A stretch of 64,000 nucleotides of DNA from Kushneria konosiri (GTDB lineage Bacteria > Pseudomonadota > Gammaproteobacteria > Pseudomonadales > Halomonadaceae): positions 2,852,001 to 2,916,000 of the forward strand of contig NZ_CP021323.1 of NCBI RefSeq assembly GCF_002155145.1, written 5' to 3'. Shown piece by piece: positions 18,471 to 27,983 of this stretch. The notes below the pieces were generated by a model, which was not told the origin of the DNA, made no database searches, and saw only the letters and a list, made by a program, of their open reading frames with translations. Within the stretch, counting starts at the first letter, position 1, and each line of letters starts with the position of its first letter. The position numbers were made by a program, and so were the translations under genes.

Positions 18471-19409
18471 ATGGCTTCTGAATCAAAGGCCGTTATTTAT
18501 GCGGCCATGGCAGGCAATCTGGCCGTTGCCATTACCAAGTTTGTGGCAGCTGCCTTTACGGGTAGTTCGGCCATGCTCTCCGAAGGTATTCACTCGGTCG
18601 TGGATACCGGCAATCAGGTCCTGCTTCTGCTGGGAATGCATCGTGCCGGCAAGCCGCCGGATCGCGACTTTCCCTTTGGTTACGGCAAGGAGGTTTACTT
18701 CTGGAGCTTTGTGGTCGCCATTTTGATTTTTGCCATCGGGGCAGGGGTTTCGTTTTACGAAGGGGTGGTGCATGTACGCTCACCCGAGCCCATGTCATCG
18801 CCCTTGATCAACTACATTGTGCTGGGTCTGGCCATTTTATTTGAGGGAGCGTCATGGCTTTTTGCCCTGCACGGCTTTCGCAAGGCCAAGGGCAAATGGG
18901 GTTATCTCGAGGCGGTGCAGCGTGGCAAGGACCCCTCGTTGTTCATGGTGCTTTTTGAGGACTCAGCCGCCATGCTGGGGCTTGTCGTGGCACTGGGCGG
19001 CGTCTGGTTGAGTCAGGTGACTGGCAATCCGATCTTTGATGGCGTGGCTTCCATGGTGATCGGGCTGATTCTGGCCGGTACCGCGGTATGGCTGGCCATC
19101 GAAACCAAGGGGCTATTGATCGGTGAAAGCGCCAATCGTCGGGTTGTCGACGATATTCGCGACATCGTTGGACGCCACCCGCAGGTGGAGGCGGTCAACG
19201 AAGTGCTGACCATGCATATGGGGCCTGATTTCATACTGGTCAATCTGAGCGTGCGCTTTAGCCGAAGCATGCCGGCCGAGCAGCTTGAACGCGTCATTGC
19301 AGAGCTTGATCAGAGCCTCAAGCAGCAACATGGCGAGATCAAGCGAATCTTTATCGAGGCCGAATCAAGCCTTGAAGACAACACATCCTCCGAACAGAAA
19401 CAGGTCTGA
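18471..19409 (+). CDS. Cation diffusion facilitator transporter, ZnT9-like
   Basis: A 312-residue inner-membrane transporter with six predicted helices and a cytoplasmic ferredoxin-like C-terminal domain (about residues 215-300). The helix-2 metal motif is HSVVD (H41 to D45) followed by TGNQVLLLLG. In helix 5 the canonical HxxxD is replaced by E163-D-S-A-A (FEDSAAMLGL), as in the SLC30A9/ZnT9 branch. Divalent metal export is the family role, but this branch lacks the standard metal pair and its substrate is unclear. AAGGA precedes the ATG. It lies 20 bp after the TM2 gene and 38 bp before the ExoD gene. Confidence 0.88.
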   Translation: MASESKAVIYAAMAGNLAVAITKFVAAAFTGSSAMLSEGIHSVVDTGNQVLLLLGMHRAGKPPDRDFPFGYGKEVYFWSFVVAILIFAIGAGVSFYEGVVHVRSPEPMSSPLINYIVLGLAILFEGASWLFALHGFRKAKGKWGYLEAVQRGKDPSLFMVLFEDSAAMLGLVVALGGVWLSQVTGNPIFDGVASMVIGLILAGTAVWLAIETKGLLIGESANRRVVDDIRDIVGRHPQVEAVNEVLTMHMGPDFILVNLSVRFSRSMPAEQLERVIAELDQSLKQQHGEIKRIFIEAESSLEDNTSSEQKQV

Positions 19410-19447
19410 CACATGCCGACCCACTCATCCCGGCCATACGGATATTC

Positions 19448-20017
19448 ATGACACAAACCACCCGACTCAGCGAGCTGATGACGTCGCTGGACGACGAGCA
19501 TGAGGGAAGCGATGTCAGTATCAATGACATTCTAAAGACCTTTGAATCCCGCGGGTTTGGACCGCTGCTGGTCATTCCATCGCTTCTGGCGCTGGTCTGC
19601 CCGGTGCCGGGCATTCCGACCGCCTGCGGCCTGTTCATGGCACTGATCGCCATTCAACAGGTGTTCGGACGTGCTCATCCCTGGCTGCCAGGGCGGCTGC
19701 GAAAGGTCTCCATCGAGGGCGACCGATTTCATCGTCTGGTGGTTCGTGTCAAACCCTGGGCCGAGCGCTTTGAGTCTCTTTTCAAGCCTCGTCTGACATT
19801 CATGGATACCAATGCTGCTCGGCGTGTGGTGGCAGTACTGATCACGCTGTTGAGTCTTTCGATGGCGCCGCTGGAGCTTTTGCCCTTTGCCGCTGCGCTA
19901 CCGGCCGGCATGTTGTTGTTGATTGCGCTGGGCATGATCGCGCGTGATGGTCTGATCATGCTGATCGGTCTGGTCGTGGCCGTCGCTGGAATCCTGTCGT
20001 TTCTGCTTTTTATTTAA
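19448..20017 (+). CDS. ExoD-family membrane protein
   Basis: A 189-residue protein of the ExoD family, which in rhizobia affects exopolysaccharide synthesis and alkali tolerance. Hallmarks are a soluble N-terminus (LSELMTSLDDEHEGSDVSINDILKTFESRGFGPLL), a hydrophobic PSLLALVCPVPGIPTACGLFMALIAIQQV segment (split here for length; residues about 43-70), a basic loop and two to three C-terminal helices with SMAPLELLPFAAALPAGM. It follows the CDF gene and is likely in the same operon. Function in this organism is inferred from family only. Confidence 0.85.
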   Translation: MTQTTRLSELMTSLDDEHEGSDVSINDILKTFESRGFGPLLVIPSLLALVCPVPGIPTACGLFMALIAIQQVFGRAHPWLPGRLRKVSIEGDRFHRLVVRVKPWAERFESLFKPRLTFMDTNAARRVVAVLITLLSLSMAPLELLPFAAALPAGMLLLIALGMIARDGLIMLIGLVVAVAGILSFLLFI

Positions 20018-20023
20018 TCAAAG

Positions 20024-20044
20024 GGGGCCCGACACCCGGGCCCC
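20024..20044. terminator. GC-rich hairpin between convergent genes
   Basis: GGGGCCCG (20024-20031) pairs with CGGGCCCC (20037-20044). It lies between the ExoD and slt genes, which converge. Neither side has a strong T-run, so termination is plausible but not certain. Confidence 0.45.
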
Positions 20045-20063
20045 GATTGGGCAGATTTATCCT

Positions 20064-21998
20064 TTAGCGCTGAAGGGCGCCGTTGTAGCGCGCCTTGCGT
20101 TCATGCTCGGTCATCATGTGAACGCCCTGAGTGGTGCCTCTGGCAAGCCCTTCGAAGATGGCGCGGTAGGTCAGCACGGCCTGAACGTACTCGCGCGTTT
20201 CTCGAAACGGAATCTCTTCAATAAAAAGATCAAAAGGCTCGTCGCTGTCGGCCAGCCAGCGGTCCACCCGACCCGGCCCCGCATTGTAGGCTGCCGCCGC
20301 TGCCACACGATTACCGCTGTAGCGTGCGGCCATGTCGCGAATATAGGCGCTGCCCAGCATGACATTGGTTTCCGGGTCTTCAAGGCTGGTCACGCCCTGC
20401 CATGGCACGCCCAGCTGTTGACTCACATGCTGTCCCGTACCTGGCATGATCTGCATCAGCCCACGCGCGCCGACCGGTGACTGTGCCTGAGGGTTAAAGG
20501 AACTCTCGCGGCGCGCCAACGCCATCAGAAGCCACGGGTCGACGTTGCGTTGGTGTCCCCATTTCTGGAACAGGTCGACATAACCCTGCGGGAAGCGCCA
20601 GTCGAGTGCGTCCCAGTGGTCGCCGCGAATGGCAGCATAGATGGTCAGGTCATACCATCCCTGGCCAAGCGCATACTGTGTAAGGGTTGGGCGCTGCGCT
20701 TTGGGGAGATGGCGCATCAGGTAATACCATTCGGCGCGTGCCAGCCCTGGCTCTCCAATGCGGTACAGCGCGGCAATGCGGCGCATCGAGGGCAGGTTGG
20801 CCGCATCCTTCATGTCCTTCTCGGCGATCGTGATCCGCTCGTTTTCAAGCGCATAGGGCTGGTTGATGCGATCCGCAGCGGCAAAGCCGAAAAAACTGCG
20901 CTGGCCGGCCGCGATCTGCCACGCCTGGTGGGCGCCATCGGTGTTGCCGAGCTGCTCTCGTGCACGACCCAGCCAGTATTGCCAGTGAGCATCACGACGC
21001 TCGTCTGGCTTCATGCGTTCGATCCACGCAGCCACTTCGCCCCACTGACGGTGCTCGAGTGCCTTTCGGGTTCTTAATTCAATAAGGTCCTGATCTCCCA
21101 GTTGTGCCGTGGCAGCATCGGCCCACCCGGCGTTGGCATTGATATCGCGAACCAGCGAGTAAAAAGCCAGGTCGTGCTCGATATCGTGACGCTGCTCATC
21201 GGTCAGCGGGGCGCGGGATTTGATCTCACGCCAGGCCGCAAGGGCCTGAGCGGTATCCTGCCGGATAAGGCGTGCCATGGCCGCACTGTAAAGCGAAGGC
21301 GCGCCGGGGCTGTCCTGACCGATCAGTCCGGGTAGTTCGGTAATGCGTCCAGGATCATTTTGAAGACGCTGGAACGCGCTGCGCTGGGGCTGCCAGCTTT
21401 CAGGCAGTTCATCGGGAAGGTAGCGCGCCATCGCATCTTCCCCGGCACGCCAGGACAGCATCAGACGTGACCAGATATCGGCACCATCAATGGCGCCATT
21501 GGCGCGAAGGCGCTCGAACAAGGGATCACAGGCCGTTGGCTGTGAATGATCGACCAGCCACAGCTGACGCCCACCGATCGCTGCTCGCTGGGGCTCCCGG
21601 TCCAGAAGTGCCCGGTAGTACCAGCACTGGCGCGTGGTGCCCTGTGGAACGTCATCACTGACGGCAAGAAAATTATCGAACTGCTGACGGGCACCCCATG
21701 TGTCCTGGGCCACACCGCGCATCCATTCCGACAGTACCGAATGCCGATAGCGCTGCAGATAGTCATTGATGACGGCTGGAGACACTCCCGGCAGGCGCGA
21801 CTTGAGCTCGTGATATTCGACATAGCCTTCCAGTACGTGTCCCTGAATGGCGTCATGGTCGATCCGGCTCCACTGTTGAGCCCGAGCAGCCTCAAAGGCC
21901 TGTTGAAAGCTCTCGTCGCTTGCCATCGCCGGTGCGGCAATGCCCGCGGTCAGCAGGATGCCCATCCAATGTTTGAATAATTTATGCTTAACCCTCAC
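20064..21998 (-). CDS. slt: Soluble lytic murein transglycosylase (Slt70 type)
   Basis: Periplasmic enzyme that cleaves peptidoglycan between MurNAc and GlcNAc with 1,6-anhydro ring formation. A signal peptide is followed by a long alpha-helical superhelical U/L domain (about residues 30-470) and a C-terminal SLT catalytic domain. The catalytic Glu is near residue 498 in ARRESSFNPQAQSPVGARG, followed by LMQIMPGT and AYNAGPGRV. I favour a GTG start at 21998 because AGGAG lies seven bases upstream and it gives a short, basic signal-peptide n-region (RVKHKLFKHW). ATG codons at 22019 and 22046 are alternatives. It is about the size of E. coli Slt. Confidence 0.93.
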   Translation of the reverse strand: MRVKHKLFKHWMGILLTAGIAAPAMASDESFQQAFEAARAQQWSRIDHDAIQGHVLEGYVEYHELKSRLPGVSPAVINDYLQRYRHSVLSEWMRGVAQDTWGARQQFDNFLAVSDDVPQGTTRQCWYYRALLDREPQRAAIGGRQLWLVDHSQPTACDPLFERLRANGAIDGADIWSRLMLSWRAGEDAMARYLPDELPESWQPQRSAFQRLQNDPGRITELPGLIGQDSPGAPSLYSAAMARLIRQDTAQALAAWREIKSRAPLTDEQRHDIEHDLAFYSLVRDINANAGWADAATAQLGDQDLIELRTRKALEHRQWGEVAAWIERMKPDERRDAHWQYWLGRAREQLGNTDGAHQAWQIAAGQRSFFGFAAADRINQPYALENERITIAEKDMKDAANLPSMRRIAALYRIGEPGLARAEWYYLMRHLPKAQRPTLTQYALGQGWYDLTIYAAIRGDHWDALDWRFPQGYVDLFQKWGHQRNVDPWLLMALARRESSFNPQAQSPVGARGLMQIMPGTGQHVSQQLGVPWQGVTSLEDPETNVMLGSAYIRDMAARYSGNRVAAAAAYNAGPGRVDRWLADSDEPFDLFIEEIPFRETREYVQAVLTYRAIFEGLARGTTQGVHMMTEHERKARYNGALQR

Positions 21999-22189
21999 CC
22001 GAAAACTCCTGTCAGCCATCGATATGAACCTGCACGGGACAGGCATACTGCTTCCCGGGGGCCTAGACTAATGCAGGTGGCTGAATTTAACGATCCTGTC
22101 GAAGATGATCTTCAGTGTTCGCTACGTTGAATGAACCCTGTCAGCCAACGACCTTTTTGAACGACATTCTTTATGCGGAGTATCCATCC

Positions 22190-22516
22190 ATGGCAAAAGG
22201 TCGACTCAACCCCATCGGTCTGATTCGTGGTCGTGGTCGCGTCTACTGGCGCATCATCAAGGCATTGCGGACCTTCTTTCCCATGCTGAACGACTGGCGA
22301 AAGGGGCGTTATCGGCCGCTGCCCAAAAAGGCAGTGGGGCTGATGGCTCTGGCCATTATCTATGTGGTCAGCCCCATCGATCTGATCCCGGATTTCTTTC
22401 TATTCTGGGGCGTGCTTGATGATCTTGTGATTGGCGGCTGGCTTCTGGCCAAGCTTGATGAGGAGCTTGACGATTATCGACGCTGGCGCGAAAGCGCCGA
22501 CAGGCCCGTCGCGTAG
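22190..22516 (+). CDS. YkvA-family DUF1232 membrane protein
   Basis: A 108-residue protein with the DUF1232 signature YVVSPIDLIPDFF preceded by a basic stretch and followed by LDDLVIGGWLLAKLDEEL. Start at ATG 22190 (MAKGRLNPIG), with GGAG nine bases upstream; the frame is open further but has no better signal. One or two membrane segments are expected. The family has no agreed function. The gene stands alone before htpG. Confidence 0.85.
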   Translation: MAKGRLNPIGLIRGRGRVYWRIIKALRTFFPMLNDWRKGRYRPLPKKAVGLMALAIIYVVSPIDLIPDFFLFWGVLDDLVIGGWLLAKLDEELDDYRRWRESADRPVA

Positions 22517-22569
22517 CGTCCGGCGCTCAAGGGGCGTGATCACGCGTCCACGAATGTGACATCGTTTCT

Positions 22570-22595
22570 CTTGAAAAATCGGTAACTTCCCCCAT
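22570..22595 (+). promoter_or_regulatory. Sigma-32 (heat-shock) promoter of htpG
   Basis: CTTGAAA (22570-22576), a 13-bp spacer, then CCCCAT (22590-22595, followed by AA). This matches the RpoH consensus CTTGAAA-N13/15-CCCCATNT almost base for base. It lies about 95-120 bp before htpG. Confidence 0.85.
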
Positions 22596-22611
22596 AACGG
22601 GTAACACACAG

Positions 22612-22648
22612 CACGGCACGGCCTGCTCAGGTAGCAGGTCGCGCCGTG
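22612..22648 (+). other. Long hairpin in the htpG 5' leader
   Basis: Arms 22612-22627 and 22633-22648 form a 16-bp stem with one mismatch and one G-U pair around a CAGGT loop. It starts just after the predicted sigma-32 start site and ends about 40 nt before the htpG ATG. It has no T-run and does not include the ribosome binding site. It may stabilise the message or temper translation. Confidence 0.55.
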
Positions 22649-22689
22649 TGTTTCACCCTGTTGATTATTGTCAGAAGAGAAATGTTGCC

Positions 22690-24573
22690 ATGACGAGTGC
22701 GCAAGAGCAGACGCTCGGTTTTCAGACCGAAGTCAAACAACTTCTTCACCTGATGATCAATTCCCTGTATTCCAACCGGGAAATTTTCCTGCGTGAGCTG
22801 ATTTCCAACAGTGCCGACGCCTGCGACAAGCTGCGCTATCGTGCCCTGGAAAGTGATGCCCTGTATGAGGGTGATCCCGAGCTTCGCGTTGAGATCGAGT
22901 TTGATCATGATGCCAAAACCGTCACCATTCGTGACAACGGCATCGGCATGAACCGCGAAGACGTGATTGCCAATCTCGGCACGATCGCGCGTTCCGGAAC
23001 GGCCGAATTTCTCAAGCAGATGTCCGGCGAGCAGCAAAAGGACGCTCGACTGATCGGCCAGTTCGGCGTTGGCTTCTACTCGGGCTTTATCGTGGCCGAC
23101 GAAGTCGTCGTTCGCACGCGCCTGGCCGGCACGCCGCAGGATCAGGGCGTGGAGTGGCGCTCGAAGGGCGAGGGTGAGTTCACCATCGTTGATATCGAGC
23201 GCGCCGCCCACGGCACCGAGATCGTGTTGCATCTCAAGGAAGATGCGCTTGAGTTTGCCGACGAGCATCGCCTCAAGGGGCTGGTTCGCAAGTATTCCGA
23301 TCATATCGAAGTGCCGGTACGCATGCCGACCGTTCAGGAAGGCGAGGACGATAACGATGTTACTGTGACCTGGGAGACGGTCAACGAGGCTCAGGCCCTA
23401 TGGGTTCGTCCGCGTACCGACGTCAGTGACGACGAGTACAAGGCGTTCTACAAGCATGTGGCCCATGATTTCAGCGACCCGCTGACATGGAGCCATAACA
23501 AGGTCGAGGGCAAGCTCGAGTACACCAGCCTGCTCTACGTTCCGTCTCGCGCCCCGTTCGATCTGTATCAGCGTGAAGGGGCCCGTGGGCTCAAGCTGTA
23601 CGTTCAGCGTGTTTTCATCATTGATGATGCCGAGCAGTTCCTGCCGCTGTATCTGCGCTTTGTGAAGGGCGTGGTCGACTCCAATGACCTGTCGCTCAAC
23701 GTTTCGCGCGAAATCCTGCAGCAGGACCCGCAGGTCGAAAAAATGAAAGGCGCGCTGACCAAGCGTGCGCTCGATATGCTGAGCAAGCTTTCAAAGGACA
23801 GCGACGCCTATCAGAACTTCTGGAACCAGTTTGGCGGCGTGCTCAAGGAAGGCCCGGCAGAAGACCACAGCAATCGTGAAAAGATTGGTGGCCTGCTGCG
23901 CTTTGCCAGCACTCACACTGACACCTCGGCCCAGAATCAGTCGCTGGCGGACTATGTGTCTCGCATGAAAGAAGGCCAGCAGGGCATCTACTACATCATT
24001 GCCGACAGCTTTAATGCCGCGCGGCACAGCCCTCATCTGGAGATCTTCCGCAAGAAGGGCATCGAGGTGCTGCTGCTGTCCGATCGCATCGATGAGTGGC
24101 TGATGACCCATTTCACCGAGTTTGATGGCAAGTCGCTGGTCGACATTACCCGGGGGGATCTGGATCTGGGGGATATCGACAGCGAAGAGGAAAAGCAGGC
24201 TCAGCAGGAAAGTGCAAAAGCCAAGGAAGGACTGGCCGAGCGTTTCCGCGAGGCGCTGGGAGACCAGGTTCAGGAAGTACGGGTCACGCACCGTCTGACC
24301 GAGTCACCGGCCTGCGTGGTACTGCCCGAAAACGAAATGGGCTATCAGATGCGTCGTCTGATGGAGGCCGCCGGCCAGCCTGTGCCCGAGGTCAAGCCGA
24401 TTCTCGAGTTCAATCCCGATCATGCGCTGGTCGCACGACTGGAGGGCAGTGAAGGAGAGGCCTTTACGGATCTGGCGCACGTGCTTTTTGATCAGGCCGT
24501 GATTGCTGAAGGCGGCCAGCTGGATGATCCGGCTGCCTATGTGCGTCGCCTGAATGCCATGTTGACCCATTAA
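22690..24573 (+). CDS. htpG: Chaperone HtpG (bacterial Hsp90)
   Basis: ATP-dependent cytosolic chaperone that remodels late folding intermediates together with DnaK. The 627-residue protein (E. coli 624) has the GHKL ATPase motifs [16 protein letters not shown] and [11 protein letters not shown] in the N-domain, the middle-domain segment [12 protein letters not shown] with the conserved Arg, and a C-terminal dimerisation domain ending in [11 protein letters not shown]. The ATG 22690 begins [19 protein letters not shown], the usual N-terminus; the open frame from 22648 is leader. A sigma-32 promoter and a perfect terminator flank the gene, so it is a single-gene heat-shock unit. Confidence 0.99.
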   Translation: MTSAQEQTLGFQTEVKQLLHLMINSLYSNREIFLRELISNSADACDKLRYRALESDALYEGDPELRVEIEFDHDAKTVTIRDNGIGMNREDVIANLGTIARSGTAEFLKQMSGEQQKDARLIGQFGVGFYSGFIVADEVVVRTRLAGTPQDQGVEWRSKGEGEFTIVDIERAAHGTEIVLHLKEDALEFADEHRLKGLVRKYSDHIEVPVRMPTVQEGEDDNDVTVTWETVNEAQALWVRPRTDVSDDEYKAFYKHVAHDFSDPLTWSHNKVEGKLEYTSLLYVPSRAPFDLYQREGARGLKLYVQRVFIIDDAEQFLPLYLRFVKGVVDSNDLSLNVSREILQQDPQVEKMKGALTKRALDMLSKLSKDSDAYQNFWNQFGGVLKEGPAEDHSNREKIGGLLRFASTHTDTSAQNQSLADYVSRMKEGQQGIYYIIADSFNAARHSPHLEIFRKKGIEVLLLSDRIDEWLMTHFTEFDGKSLVDITRGDLDLGDIDSEEEKQAQQESAKAKEGLAERFREALGDQVQEVRVTHRLTESPACVVLPENEMGYQMRRLMEAAGQPVPEVKPILEFNPDHALVARLEGSEGEAFTDLAHVLFDQAVIAEGGQLDDPAAYVRRLNAMLTH

Positions 24574-24588
24574 TCAGTTCCAGGACGA

Positions 24589-24622
24589 AGGGATGACGGT
24601 CGCATGACCGTCATCCCTCTTT
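24589..24622 (+). terminator. Rho-independent terminator of htpG
   Basis: Perfect 13-bp stem (24589-24601 with 24606-24618), GCAT loop, then CTTT. It lies 16 bp after the htpG stop. Confidence 0.85.
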
Positions 24623-24760
24623 CCAACGACTCCCTCTGAAAATATTCATTCTGCATAATGACGCAAGATGGCGTATTTTAGGCTCATGTCGCCGCTTATG
24701 GCGACATGGTGGGTAAACCATGTTAGTCTGCCGTCTTGTCCTGATACCGAGTCCTGTCAA

Positions 24761-25528
24761 ATGACACGAACGCATCGCCCTTTAACGACGTTGACGCTCG
24801 TGCTTGCACTCTCAGTTTTCAGCGTGTTTACACCCTCTCACGCCGATGCCAGCAAGCCCAGTTTCCAGATGCCGGACCTGCGAGAGCACCCGGCCGGCAG
24901 TGATCGCAAGATTGCCTTTTTCAACCTGATGATTCCGCTCATCGAGAAAGCCAACGATGAGATCCAGAACGATCGCGTATGGCTGACACATATGCGTGAT
25001 CAAAAACGCTGGACAACCGATTCGCGCCAGCGCCTTGCCTCCCTTTGCAGCGATTATGGTATGAGCTGCAAAAACGAAAAGGATGTCGACTGGTCCACCC
25101 TGCTGGCCCGGGTCGATACCGTGCCCATCCAGCTGGTGCTGATTCAGGCCGTAGAAGAATCCGGCTGGGGCACATCAAGATTTGCTCGCGAGGGCAATAA
25201 CCTCTTTGGCATGCGTTGCTTTGGCAATAACTGTGGTCTTGAGCAGATCGGTACCGGCAGTGGCTACCAGAGTTTTGCGACAGTGTATGACGGTATTGAA
25301 GCCTACATGCGCAATCTCAATACGCATAATGCTTATGAGCACCTGCGCACACGCCGTGCTGCCTTGCGCGACAAGGGTAAAAACGTCAATGCGCTGGCGC
25401 TGATTCCCTCGTTGCAAAACTACTCCATTCGCGGTGATGCCTATCTGGCAGCGCTTCAGTCGCTTTTGAATACCAATGCGCCGCTGATCGAAGAAATGCG
25501 CGTGCAGGACAGTGACGATCCTGCCTAG
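24761..25528 (+). CDS. bax: Bax-type secreted glucosaminidase-domain protein
   Basis: A 255-residue exported protein very similar to E. coli Bax. A signal peptide (hydrophobic core about residues 8-25) is followed by MPDLREHPAGSDRKIAFF, matching the Bax LPDLRKYPSG motif, then the glucosaminidase-type domain with QAVEESGWGTSRFAREGNNL, FGMRCFGNNC, and GYQSFATVYDGIEAYMRNLN. The Glu in EESGWG near residue 131 is the likely catalytic acid. A role in cutting or binding peptidoglycan is expected from the domain; Bax itself has no proven activity. The ATG at 24761 fits the signal peptide although its ribosome binding site is weak. It converges on the two-component system. Confidence 0.87.
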   Translation: MTRTHRPLTTLTLVLALSVFSVFTPSHADASKPSFQMPDLREHPAGSDRKIAFFNLMIPLIEKANDEIQNDRVWLTHMRDQKRWTTDSRQRLASLCSDYGMSCKNEKDVDWSTLLARVDTVPIQLVLIQAVEESGWGTSRFAREGNNLFGMRCFGNNCGLEQIGTGSGYQSFATVYDGIEAYMRNLNTHNAYEHLRTRRAALRDKGKNVNALALIPSLQNYSIRGDAYLAALQSLLNTNAPLIEEMRVQDSDDPA

Positions 25529-25554
25529 ACGCTGCTCACCGTATCGCCACATAT

Positions 25555-25584
25555 GAAAAAGTCGCCCCTCGAGGCGACTTTTTC
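25555..25584. terminator. Bidirectional Rho-independent terminator
   Basis: GAAAAAGTCGCC (25555-25566) pairs with GGCGACTTTTTC (25573-25584), giving T-runs on both strands. It separates bax from the converging histidine-kinase gene. Confidence 0.9.
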
Positions 25585-25600
25585 ATGCGTGTGATGGCCC

Positions 25601-27025
25601 TTATACCTGTCGCGTTGGCCAGATCACGGTGACGATCAGCCCCTTGGGCTGGCGGTTATTGATGACCAGAGAGGCCTTCTGGCGCTGAGTCAGCTGTTTG
25701 ACGATTGACAACCCTAGGCCACTGCCCGTCATGCGCTGGTTGGCTCGATGAAAGCGTTCGGTGATCTTTTCAAGTGATTCGTCAGGTACGCCGGGGCCGT
25801 CATCGATGACTTGGATCATTGGCTGACCGTCTGCCCGATCCAGATGCAGCGTCACGGTACCGCCATTAGGGGTATAGCGCAGGGCATTATCCAGAAGATT
25901 TCGCAGCAGTACACCCAGCTCGGTCGGGTCGGCACGCACTTCAAGTCGGGATAGCCCGCTCATCTCCAGTTGCTGTTGCCGACGGCCGGCCAGAGGCCAC
26001 ATTTCGCCTGCCAGCTCTGAAGCGATAGGGTACAGATCCACCAGGTCAAGCTGGCGCTGCGGTGTGCGCTCGACACGTGCCAGCGTCAACAATTGATCAA
26101 CCACGCGCTGCAGGCGCTCGATGCCCTGGCGCGCCTTGTCCAGTGACATTTGATGATCCTGTTGGCTGGCGCGGGCATTGTCCAGGTGTATCTTGAGTGC
26201 CGCCAGTGGGGTGCGAAGCTCATGTGCGGCATCGGCGGTAAACCGTCTTTCGCGATCCAGTGCCATTCGCAGTCTTTCAATGAAGGCGTTGAGCGAATCG
26301 CGAAGCCCTGTCAATTCCCGGGGCGGCTCCTGATCGATGGGCGTGAGGTCCTGATGATAGCGCCTTGACACCTCGTCAGAGAGGTCGTTGATGGGTCGCA
26401 GGCCGCGTCGAATGACCCACCACAGCGCCAGGCCCAGAGGGGGCAGGATCAACAGAAACGGAAGGCTGTTGCCCAGCAGGATCTTGTTGATCAACTCCTG
26501 CTGAAAACCATCTCGCAGCCCGGTAGATACCCAGACGCCATGTTCCTGATCGTAGAGGCTGAAAACGCGCCATTTCTCGTTATCGTAACTGATCCACCGG
26601 TAGCCGGTCTTTTGTGGTGGGGGGAAGGGCCCCTTGTCATTCCATTCGGCACTGAGCATGCGTGGTGTGCGATCGCTGTTCCAGAAACCCAGCGATAGCA
26701 TGCGCTCCTCCGGGCGAAAGCGACGTGGCGCACTCATGGATGGCGTCTCCATGACGAGCCCGGCGTTCGGACTGCCTTCAATGCTGTAAAAGCGTGCGGC
26801 ATGACCCGGCTGAGTCAGACGATCTGCCAGTGCCTGATAGTCCTGCGAGTCCATGTTGATATCGATCATGCCCGTCACGATTCGCCCGAACTGGGAGAGC
26901 TGCGCGTCAAACATCTCCTCGAGTTCGTGTTTGGTGATCAGCCATGCGGCCAGGCCCGATAAAAGGGCACACAGCAGTACCAGCCCCATGACTGCTCGCA
27001 TGAGGTAGCGGCGAATCGAGATCAT
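25601..27025 (-). CDS. Sensor histidine kinase (QseC/PmrB-like)
   Basis: A 474-residue inner-membrane kinase. Helix 1 is residues about 9-30, a periplasmic sensor domain of about 150 residues follows, then helix 2 (about 187-207), a short HAMP-like region, the H-box FTADAAHELRTPL with phospho-His near 268, and the ATPase with NLLDNALRYT (N-box), DDGPGV (G1) and GSGLGLSIV (G2). The layout resembles QseC and PmrB, which sense quorum or metal/pH cues; the signal here is unknown. The start overlaps the response-regulator stop by 4 nt (ATGA). Confidence 0.9.
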   Translation of the reverse strand: MISIRRYLMRAVMGLVLLCALLSGLAAWLITKHELEEMFDAQLSQFGRIVTGMIDINMDSQDYQALADRLTQPGHAARFYSIEGSPNAGLVMETPSMSAPRRFRPEERMLSLGFWNSDRTPRMLSAEWNDKGPFPPPQKTGYRWISYDNEKWRVFSLYDQEHGVWVSTGLRDGFQQELINKILLGNSLPFLLILPPLGLALWWVIRRGLRPINDLSDEVSRRYHQDLTPIDQEPPRELTGLRDSLNAFIERLRMALDRERRFTADAAHELRTPLAALKIHLDNARASQQDHQMSLDKARQGIERLQRVVDQLLTLARVERTPQRQLDLVDLYPIASELAGEMWPLAGRRQQQLEMSGLSRLEVRADPTELGVLLRNLLDNALRYTPNGGTVTLHLDRADGQPMIQVIDDGPGVPDESLEKITERFHRANQRMTGSGLGLSIVKQLTQRQKASLVINNRQPKGLIVTVIWPTRQV

Positions 27026-27684
27026 TCGATGGTATCGTCCAGACGGTAGCCAATGCCACGCAGAGTCACGATCAGATGGCTGTCGAGCTTTTTGCGCAGA
27101 TGATGAATGTGTACTTCGAGCGCGTTGGATTCGATCTCGTCACTACAGCCGTACAGCAGCTTCTCCAGGTGAGGGCGAGTAAACACCTGTCCCGGATGCT
27201 GGGCCAGTTCATGTAGCAGGGTATATTCGCGCCGGCTGAGCTTGACCAGCCGATCCTGCCAGCTGACTTCATGGCGGGCATGGTCGATATGCAGGGGGCC
27301 AATGCGGATATTCTGCTGTGTTCGTCCGCCTGCCCGGCGGCTGATGGCGCGTAGTCTGGCGTGGAGTTCATCGACATCGAAGGGCTTTAAAACGTAGTCA
27401 TCGGCGCCGGCATCAAGCCCCTGAATGCGATCTTCCAGGCTGTCACGTGCGGTCAGTATCAAAACCGGAATCTCATGGGCAGCACGAATGCGGCGCAGCA
27501 CTTCCATGCCATCCATGCCGGGCAGTCCCAGATCAAGAATGACCGCTTCTACCTGGCCCTTTTCGACGTGTTCAAGCACGCGCTCGCCTTCGGTCAGCCA
27601 TGTGACCTGATGACCCTCACGACGCAGCGCAGTCTCTACGCCATCGCCCAGCAATAGATCATCTTCGACAAATAATATCTTCAT
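27022..27684 (-). CDS. OmpR-family response regulator
   Basis: A 220-residue regulator. The receiver domain has the acidic pair E7-D8-D9, phospho-acceptor D51 (ILDLGLPGMDG), T near 79 and K near 101 (DDYVLKPFD). The winged-helix DNA-binding domain follows (LSRREYTLLHELAQHPGQV, then NALEVHIHHLRKKL). I use ATG 27684 (MKILFVEDD); the open frame to 27768 adds a non-homologous tail. It is first in the operon and coupled to the kinase gene. QseB/PmrA-like by sequence pattern; targets unknown. Confidence 0.93.
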   Translation of the reverse strand: MKILFVEDDLLLGDGVETALRREGHQVTWLTEGERVLEHVEKGQVEAVILDLGLPGMDGMEVLRRIRAAHEIPVLILTARDSLEDRIQGLDAGADDYVLKPFDVDELHARLRAISRRAGGRTQQNIRIGPLHIDHARHEVSWQDRLVKLSRREYTLLHELAQHPGQVFTRPHLEKLLYGCSDEIESNALEVHIHHLRKKLDSHLIVTLRGIGYRLDDTIE

Positions 27685-27983
27685 ATGCTCGGGTTCCTGT
27701 TCCTTGCGAAACATGGACAGCTCGGCGCCCTGAAGCTGCCATGATGAATAATGGCCCAATGCTCTCATGATCCTCGGCCGCTGTATCGGCGCATATCGAT
27801 TCCAATCCCGGGCCCTTGGGGGTCGCTGGGTGCCTGCGCAGGTGCCCCGGCGTGCTGTCCTGCGAATGGCCCTGTGCCGTGACGTTTTGACATTCTACCC
27901 GTGCGAGCCTGGCATGCGTTACCTGCACGGCCCGTCAAGCGTTACACTGAACCCTGCCCATCGTCGATCAACAAGGATTATCC

